From assembly GCF_022968395.1 (NCBI RefSeq), contig NZ_JALJQZ010000016.1, forward strand, positions 1-64,000: a stretch of DNA of 64,000 nucleotides, given 5' to 3'. Below, piece after piece: positions 59,287 through 64,000 of this stretch. The translations under genes and the position numbers were made by a program. This stretch comes from Affinirhizobium lemnae. GTDB lineage: Bacteria > Pseudomonadota > Alphaproteobacteria > Rhizobiales > Rhizobiaceae. Positions within the stretch are counted from its first letter, which is position 1. Each line of letters begins with the position of its first letter. The notes under the pieces were generated by a model. The model saw only the letters and a program-made list of their open reading frames with translations, did no database searches and was not told the DNA's origin.

Positions 59287-59692
59287 TTAAAGATGGTGCC
59301 TCGAAAGTCTACCCTGGATCGCTGCTTTGGCGCATCGCTTTGCGACCCCGCTCTATGCCTTCGGCACGGAGCCAGCAGACACTGTCTCCGCCCATTCGGG
59401 TGACGATCGGTTGCGCTGCGGCTTCGCCTCAAATCAGTTTCATCGCAGGCAAAATCCGTTCGGAACATTTACAGCCTCGCCCGATCGACCCATATTGGCT
59501 GTTGATCAAGTCAGGTCGTGGCAAGTCTCTAGCCCTTTCTTGTCGCGTGCCTACGGAGGCCGCCCTGCCTCGTATCGGGGCGGCCTTTCCCCTCCCCTAC
59601 TGCTCTTCACAGTAATCAGCATCAGCGGTTTGCCGGACTAGGCCAGGATAAAGCAGTGACGCCGGAGGCGTCCTGTCTGTTTCTTTGATGAG
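59287..59692. other. Intergenic region upstream of the leader repeat
   Basis: About 400 bp with no convincing gene. It holds the XRE promoter on the minus strand and, at 59640-59690, sequence leading into the leader repeat. Several short frames cross it, but none has a good start with protein-like content. Confidence 0.35.
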
Positions 59693-59916
59693 GGAAAGAG
59701 GAGCGCTGCCCCCTCTCCCTCACAAGGGGAAAAAACGGTCTCCCCGTCCTTCCTTCGCGCAGCCTTGGGGCAGCGCTTTGTGCAGGAGCGCCGCTGACGC
59801 GACGCCCTTTCGGCTTTGCCTCGGGCGGGCGAACCCCCTCCGTTTTTATCCCCTTGCCACCCTCTCCCCCGCTGCTCCGCGCGAACTCGGGAACAGGAGC
59901 GGGGCTCCTGCCCACG
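59693..59916 (+). repeat. Leader repeat, copy 2
   Basis: This ~220-bp element matches 23424-23640 in reverse complement. In gene orientation both copies show CCCTCTC...CAC, CGGTCTCCCC, a variable GC-rich middle, CCCCCTCCG, CCCTCTC and the CAGGAGCGGGGCTCCTG hairpin, then about 55-60 bases to the start codon. The hairpin contains AGGAG, which could mimic or mask a ribosome-binding site. Confidence 0.6.
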
Positions 59917-59964
59917 AGGGGCACGAGAAGACCGCTTCGCGGAATTGGAGAAAGGGTGAGAACT

Positions 59965-60420
59965 ATGACCACAACCGCAACCGTTTACCTGCTGGACCCG
60001 GAAGCTGGGACCATTCAAGCCGCAGAGGTCGCAGCACCCAGCGCATTCTCTCAGACCTACGGGCTGATCGGATGCCAGCTTGTCGAGGTGGTGCCATTCG
60101 ACACGAACCACGTTCTTATCGTCGATGAGGAGGGTTTGCGGGACGGCTTGACCGCCTTCACCGTCTTTGACGGCTACCCGCAGCCATTGGCTGGAAAGAT
60201 CGTTCTTGCCAGCCTGGACGGCGCGCATGTCCTACCGCCGCAGATCAGCATTGAGGAAGCAGCGGCCCGCCTGAACGTCTGCAAGCCGGTTCTTGATCCG
60301 GTCTTTGCCAAGGCAGACGAGCATTCCCCCAATGGGGTCATTCTGGGCGGCGCCTTGATCGGGTTCCAGACCCGTATCACCCGCACTCACCCAACCGTCA
60401 TGGCGAGGGTAATCCGATGA
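59965..60420 (+). CDS. Small plasmid protein (DUF3846-like layout)
   Basis: This 151-aa protein opens MTTTATVYLLDPEAGTIQAA and contains EVVPFDTNHVLIVDEEGLRD and GKIVLASLDG, a layout reminiscent of DUF3846 domain proteins. The Met at 59965 lies after GGAGAAAGGGTGAG. It overlaps the next gene by 4 bp and opens a run of plus-strand small genes after the leader repeat. Function unknown; the DUF3846 likeness is weak. Confidence 0.55.
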   Translation: MTTTATVYLLDPEAGTIQAAEVAAPSAFSQTYGLIGCQLVEVVPFDTNHVLIVDEEGLRDGLTAFTVFDGYPQPLAGKIVLASLDGAHVLPPQISIEEAAARLNVCKPVLDPVFAKADEHSPNGVILGGALIGFQTRITRTHPTVMARVIR

Positions 60421-61415
60421 TCATCGCTGTTGTCGAGGACCGCACCCTGTCCATTCTCGCCGGAACCTTTGCCGCGACCATCGCGGCGAAGGACATCGAA
60501 CATAGCTTCCATGCCCTTACTCATTTTCCGGAGCGGCGCACCCTTTCCGAACTCGAAGGGCTGGCAGAGCGTCTGAACGGCTTTGCCGCCTACATGCTGG
60601 AGCTGTGGGAGCAAGCAAAACTACCCCTGCCGGATGCTGAACTAGAGGCCTTTGCCCGTCGTCATGTCGAGATCACCGCCAAGTATTGGGCAGCGGAAGG
60701 CCGTTGCATGAACTGGTTCATCACCGGACCTGCGCGCTTTCCCGTCGCCCGCAATGAAAAGCGGATGCGAGTTTCAGACGCCCGCCGTGCTGACATCTCA
60801 GCCCATATCGCGACTGCGAAAAAGGCAGTGAGGCGCAAGGCGTTTCCCCACGGGACCGATGACGAGCCGATCCGAGCCAGTGATCCGGCCGCCATGCAGC
60901 GCATCACCTCGCGGATCGAAGACCTGGCGCTGTCCATCGACCGGATGAAACGGGCGAATGTCATCATTCGTCGGATGGAGAAGGATCAGGCGAGCGAAGC
61001 CGACATTCTCGCCCGTGTGGTGGCAGAAACCGGTATGGACGAGGAGAGGGCATGGCGTGGCGTTACCCTTGCCCCATGGCAGAACCGACGCGGTTTTTCC
61101 ACCACCAACACCCGCGCCGAACTGCGCCGCATGCAAACCCGTCTCGCTTCGCTTGCTGCGATGAAGAAGCGCGGCGACCGCGCCGAGGACGTCGAGACGG
61201 AGGCAGGAGCCGTCACGGTCAAGGAAAATACCGACATGGGCCGCATTCAGTTGCTGTTTCCCGGCAAGCCGGACGAACAGACGCGGCGCACCCTGAAATC
61301 TCACGGGTTCCGCTGGTCCCCTTCGCAGGGGGCTTGGCAGCGCAACTTGAACGAGGCCGGACGCTATGCGGCCAAGTGCGTCTTGAAATCGATCAGCGGC
61401 AACAGCGCCGCTTGA
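60417..61415 (+). CDS. Conserved plasmid protein with a C-terminal WSPxxGAWQR motif
   Basis: This 332-aa soluble protein has two helical charged regions (IEDLALSIDRMKRANVIIRR) and a C-terminal module with MGRIQLLFPGKPDEQTRRTL then FRWSPSQGAWQRNLN. That module is seen in many alphaproteobacterial plasmid and antirestriction-region proteins of unknown function. It is translationally coupled to the preceding gene. No catalytic motif recognised. Confidence 0.62.
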   Translation: MIIAVVEDRTLSILAGTFAATIAAKDIEHSFHALTHFPERRTLSELEGLAERLNGFAAYMLELWEQAKLPLPDAELEAFARRHVEITAKYWAAEGRCMNWFITGPARFPVARNEKRMRVSDARRADISAHIATAKKAVRRKAFPHGTDDEPIRASDPAAMQRITSRIEDLALSIDRMKRANVIIRRMEKDQASEADILARVVAETGMDEERAWRGVTLAPWQNRRGFSTTNTRAELRRMQTRLASLAAMKKRGDRAEDVETEAGAVTVKENTDMGRIQLLFPGKPDEQTRRTLKSHGFRWSPSQGAWQRNLNEAGRYAAKCVLKSISGNSAA

Positions 61416-61443
61416 TCAGCCCCGGAAAACAGAGGATCCCCAC

Positions 61444-61890
61444 ATGAATGAGCAGATTTTTACAGTCATGGAGTTTTCCGGCCGAGGCGACGCCATGTTC
61501 GGCGGCAGTGCCGCCGACTGGAGCCTATACACCCAAGAAGACGGCTCAAACGCTTTCATGAGTACAGCCGACGCGCAGCGCCGCCAGCTGGTGAAAGCCT
61601 ATTTCCCGACCAAGAAGGAGGCAAGTGAGGCCGGAGAGGCAGCCAGTCAGCGCAAGGGCCTGATTTCGGCCCTACCTGTTCGGCGCGTTGACGAGATCCC
61701 CTATGCGCAATTGCGCTGGATTGTCGGAAACATGCACGTTGGGACCAGCGATGACGACTTAAAAGCCGATATCAAGGGACGCGCGAAGTCGGGCATGACA
61801 GCGAATCCCGACCTTCTGGCGCAGGCGTGCGCCTATGCACTGGCAAGCCACCGAGCCAATCAGGGCTTGGTTGCCCATTTCCGGCTGTAG
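61444..61890 (+). CDS. Hypothetical plasmid protein
   Basis: This 148-aa protein (DAMFGGSAADWSLYTQEDGS, VDEIPYAQLRWIVGNMHVGT) has an alpha/beta N-terminal half and a helical C-terminus. It starts 28 bp after the previous gene, with AGAGGATCC upstream, in the same run. No family recognised. Confidence 0.58.
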   Translation: MNEQIFTVMEFSGRGDAMFGGSAADWSLYTQEDGSNAFMSTADAQRRQLVKAYFPTKKEASEAGEAASQRKGLISALPVRRVDEIPYAQLRWIVGNMHVGTSDDDLKADIKGRAKSGMTANPDLLAQACAYALASHRANQGLVAHFRL

Positions 61891-61900
61891 GAGGCGAAGC

Positions 61901-62137
61901 ATGAAAAGCAACGGCCAGCGCCGAAGCGTTGAGGTGTTCGACACGCCCTCCGGTTTAGGAGGGAGCCACACGGTCGAGGTTGTCGCGGACCTTGGAAACA
62001 ATAGGGTCAGGGTGCGCGTCTGGTATGGACGCGCCACCGCGACAGGTTGGGAAGCGTGGAAGGATTGGGACGGTTACCGCTTTGAGACCGATCGCGCCAG
62101 CCTGACCAACAAACGCACATTGCCGCTGTTCAAATAG
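61901..62137 (+). CDS. Small beta-rich plasmid protein
   Basis: The 78-aa protein MKSNGQRRSVEVFDTPSGLG... is basic and beta-rich (HTVEVVADLGNNRVRVRVWY). The ATG at 61901 is preceded by GTAGGAGG, a strong ribosome-binding site, which overlaps the stop of the preceding gene. No family recognised. Confidence 0.6.
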   Translation: MKSNGQRRSVEVFDTPSGLGGSHTVEVVADLGNNRVRVRVWYGRATATGWEAWKDWDGYRFETDRASLTNKRTLPLFK

Positions 62138-62183
62138 GACCTTGGCAGCATTTCGATGCGGCCCGATATCAGGAGGGACACCA

Positions 62184-62489
62184 TTGAGCCGCTACACCGT
62201 GACCGTAAAGACCGACGCGGAGACCGACGAAGATGCCGTGATCGGCTATGATCCGCCGTTGCGCACCTTCTTTCTGCAAGCGTTTCCCGATGAGGAAACC
62301 GACGAATATGCTCTGTGGTTCGGGACGCTTCTTGAGCAGCATCCGAGCCTTGAATCGATCATCGAGAGCGCGCGCTGTTTTGGCTATGAGATCGAGGGGC
62401 TGTCACAGAACGCCATCGTCGCCATGACTAAGGAAGCCGGAACGCCAACACCGCCCAGCCTTGGCGAGCGGTTGGGGTTGGTACGCTGA
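62184..62489 (+). CDS. Small acidic plasmid protein with TTG start
   Basis: This 101-aa protein (LSRYTVTVKTDAETDEDAVI, SLESIIESARCFGYEIEGLS) is acidic. A longer frame starts at 62142, but AGGAGGGACACCA at 62170 positions the TTG at 62184 well, so I prefer it. It closes the small-gene run. No family recognised. Confidence 0.5.
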   Translation: MSRYTVTVKTDAETDEDAVIGYDPPLRTFFLQAFPDEETDEYALWFGTLLEQHPSLESIIESARCFGYEIEGLSQNAIVAMTKEAGTPTPPSLGERLGLVR

Positions 62490-62662
62490 CAATTGTCGGA
62501 TGCTTTTTTGCGGGGCTGGTTCGGAAGAACTGCCCCGTAGCCATTTTGGCCGTTGCGAACCTGGCCGCATCGAGCGGGCTGCGGTCCGCCCGAAGGGAGC
62601 CCATGCCCCTCCCCTCGGCTCCCCTCCCGCCCGGCATGCCGCCGCCGTTGGCGGCGCTTTGA

Positions 62663-63028
62663 TCATCTCGCTCTGGAGGTTGATCGAACCGGGCGATCCG
62701 CCAGCAGTGAACTCATTTCCTTGGCGGAAAGCGTGCCTTTGGTTGCGATCAGATAGGCCGCGAGATAGGTCAGCTTCAGGTTAGCCTCTCTGTCGCCCTT
62801 CGGCTTATAGTTGATGATGGCCTGGCGGCGTGCCGCCGCCCTTTTCCCCCCTTGAACTGCCGATGAATGCTGATCGATCAGCTCACGAAGGGAGGGTTCT
62901 TCTCCTGTCGCACTGGCTGCGATCTCCGTTCCCACTTTCCTAGACGTGGGCAATGCCGGAGCCGTTTTGGTGCATCGAGCGGCAATTGCTTCACGGGACG
63001 AACGCGAACTGGATGACGACAGTAGCAT
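62663..63028 (-). CDS. Hypothetical protein with a YLIATKG-type motif
   Basis: This 121-aa protein has a basic Ser-rich N-terminus (LLSSSSSRSSREAIAARC), a charged middle and a C-terminal YLAAYLIATKGTLSAKEMSSLL that matches the end of the protein at 23089-23370. The pair may be a small plasmid family. It is convergent with the small-gene run. The start is uncertain; a later in-frame codon could be used. Confidence 0.48.
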   Translation of the reverse strand: MLLSSSSSRSSREAIAARCTKTAPALPTSRKVGTEIAASATGEEPSLRELIDQHSSAVQGGKRAAARRQAIINYKPKGDREANLKLTYLAAYLIATKGTLSAKEMSSLLADRPVRSTSRAR

Positions 63029-63121
63029 GGTGGATGCCTCACCGATTTAGTTGCATTGGGGATCGTCTCAGACCATCAAATCGTCCACAACGCACGATAG
63101 GATACGAAACAAGACGAAATC

Positions 63122-64000
63122 TTGGGCTGTAAGTCATTGGAAAAAAACGGTAAGATTTTTGTTCCGCCGCCCGCGGATGGAAGCGATTTCAAGGAACTGT
63201 TCAAGAAAATGGCTGCTGCGGGTGCCGGACGCCCGTTGGGTGAAGACGGTTTTCCCCAAGGCCCGTGGACGCCGGAGCTGCTGGCGGATGCCATCTCAAA
63301 GATCGACGCCAACCGTGTCGGAGTGGATCTTCGCACCGTCCAGCTCTGGTTTCAGGAGAATGACAAAGGGATCAGCCCGGCCAACATTCGCTGGCTGGCA
63401 CGCATCTTCGGTTGCGACGATCGCGAGGCGACGAATGATTGGCTGAATGAGCTCAGCTCGGCCCAAGCGCGCCTGACCGCCAGGCGGCGGGATCGAAAGA
63501 AGACCGGTGGCTCGACTGCGACTGCCCTGCGTGTGCCTGACACGTCAGCGTTAGAAAAAAACCAGGTTCCGCTAACGCCCGTCGTCTCGGTGGACCTTCA
63601 AACCATTCCAGCGGAGCGGCCAAGGGGTTTGGCAATCAAGACCGAGGCGATTTTCTCGCACGGATCACATCTGAACTTGCCGGCCTGGATCTTCGCCGGT
63701 TCGTCCGCCCTCGGATTCCTCTCTTACATTTTGGGGATCCACAGCATCACCTATGTGCGCGCGGATGGTATCGAGAAGCAGGTTGGCTTCCTCTGGGCAC
63801 CGAACTGGACCTTCCTGTTCATGGTGCTGTTGCCACTGTTTTTCGCCGTCGTCATCGAGCTTCTGGGTTTCTGGAAGCATGATGGCCGCCTCGGGCTACT
63901 GGCGGAGGCTGATCGTGTAAGAAGCAGCGACGCCTGGACGCTACATTTGCAGGCCAACTCACAGACATATTGGGCAGTTTTCCTGATCTGCATATTATTC
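63122..64000 (+). CDS. RcgA-like protein: HTH-like N-terminus plus membrane segments (open at right edge)
   Basis: The frame is open from the stop at about 63098 to the end of the window, so the C-terminus is missing. Starts are TTG at 63122 or 63137 or ATG at 63209. The N-terminal part (WTPELLADAISKIDANRVGV, TVQLWFQENDKGIS, NIRWLARIFGCDD) is a DNA-binding-like or HTH-like domain. Then a basic linker and at least two membrane helices (LPAWIFAGSSALGFLSYI and WTFLFMVLLPLFFAVVIELL). The family resembles RcgA of rhizobial plasmids, implicated in conjugation control in R. leguminosarum; a transporter annotation exists but is unproven. Confidence 0.55.
   Translation, partial: MGCKSLEKNGKIFVPPPADGSDFKELFKKMAAAGAGRPLGEDGFPQGPWTPELLADAISKIDANRVGVDLRTVQLWFQENDKGISPANIRWLARIFGCDDREATNDWLNELSSAQARLTARRRDRKKTGGSTATALRVPDTSALEKNQVPLTPVVSVDLQTIPAERPRGLAIKTEAIFSHGSHLNLPAWIFAGSSALGFLSYILGIHSITYVRADGIEKQVGFLWAPNWTFLFMVLLPLFFAVVIELLGFWKHDGRLGLLAEADRVRSSDAWTLHLQANSQTYWAVFLICILF

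Noticed and set aside
1..64000. CRISPR array, rRNA or tRNA genes
   Set aside because: No regular repeat-spacer array, cas gene, rRNA segment or complete tRNA was seen on either strand.

Overview
The window looks like part of a large repABC plasmid from a member of the Rhizobiales (Rhizobium/Agrobacterium/Sinorhizobium-type Alphaproteobacteria). The evidence is a RepC C-terminus at the left edge, an alphaproteobacterial LexA box (GAAC-N7-GAAC) before umuDC, a DUF1612/RHE_PE00001-type protein, a VirC/VirD2/VirB-like transfer module and rhizobial small plasmid genes. All assignments come from reading the sequence and from family knowledge; no database search was run.

Layout. 0-3 kb: end of repC, an XRE regulator with an AT-hook-like tail, and a VirC1/VirC2-like pair. 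3.0-6.6 kb: a candidate oriT with a T-DNA-border/RP4-like nic core, then mobC, a VirD2-like relaxase and a small membrane protein. 6.6-19.6 kb: one minus-strand type IV secretion operon, virB1-B2-B3-B4-(second lytic transglycosylase)-B5-lipoprotein-B6-B8-B9-B10-B11-virD4. 19.8-23.1 kb: six tightly packed plus-strand genes, comprising three secreted SNase-fold proteins, a membrane protein, a TrbM-like protein and an anchored protein. Together these regions form a conjugation module.

23.8-30.6 kb: metabolic cargo. A Ugp-like ABC importer, a metallophosphoesterase and an HAD phosphatase share an operon with a divergent LysR gene, which fits uptake and stepwise dephosphorylation of organophosphate esters. 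30.6-38.5 kb: a mosaic of a dead IS630 copy, gene debris, a LysR/old-yellow-enzyme pair, an APH(6)-like kinase, a Tn3-type resolvase with a probable res site, and a RES-Xre toxin-antitoxin pair with an unusually long antitoxin.

39.6-54.9 kb: a tyrosine recombinase and a DUF1612 gene stand next to a ten-gene minus-strand operon that I read as a divergent DNA-phosphorothioation (Dnd) defence locus. In transcription order it encodes a DndA-type cysteine desulfurase, a compact DndC, a DndD-type ATPase, a 141-aa orphan, a 67-aa protein, a second DndD-type ATPase, a DndE-FtsK fusion, an AAA ATPase, a DUF4435 protein (these two arranged like PARIS AriA/AriB) and a Dnd-associated methyltransferase. 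No recognisable dndB, dptF, dptG or dptH is present. This is the most interesting system in the window.

55.4-64 kb: backbone and accessory genes. They include a structured leader before a 54-aa gene, SOS-regulated umuDC, a second XRE regulator, small rhizobial plasmid genes and an open-ended RcgA-like membrane protein at the right edge. A ~220-bp leader repeat occurs upstream of two unrelated genes (23.4 and 59.7 kb), in the same orientation relative to each gene.
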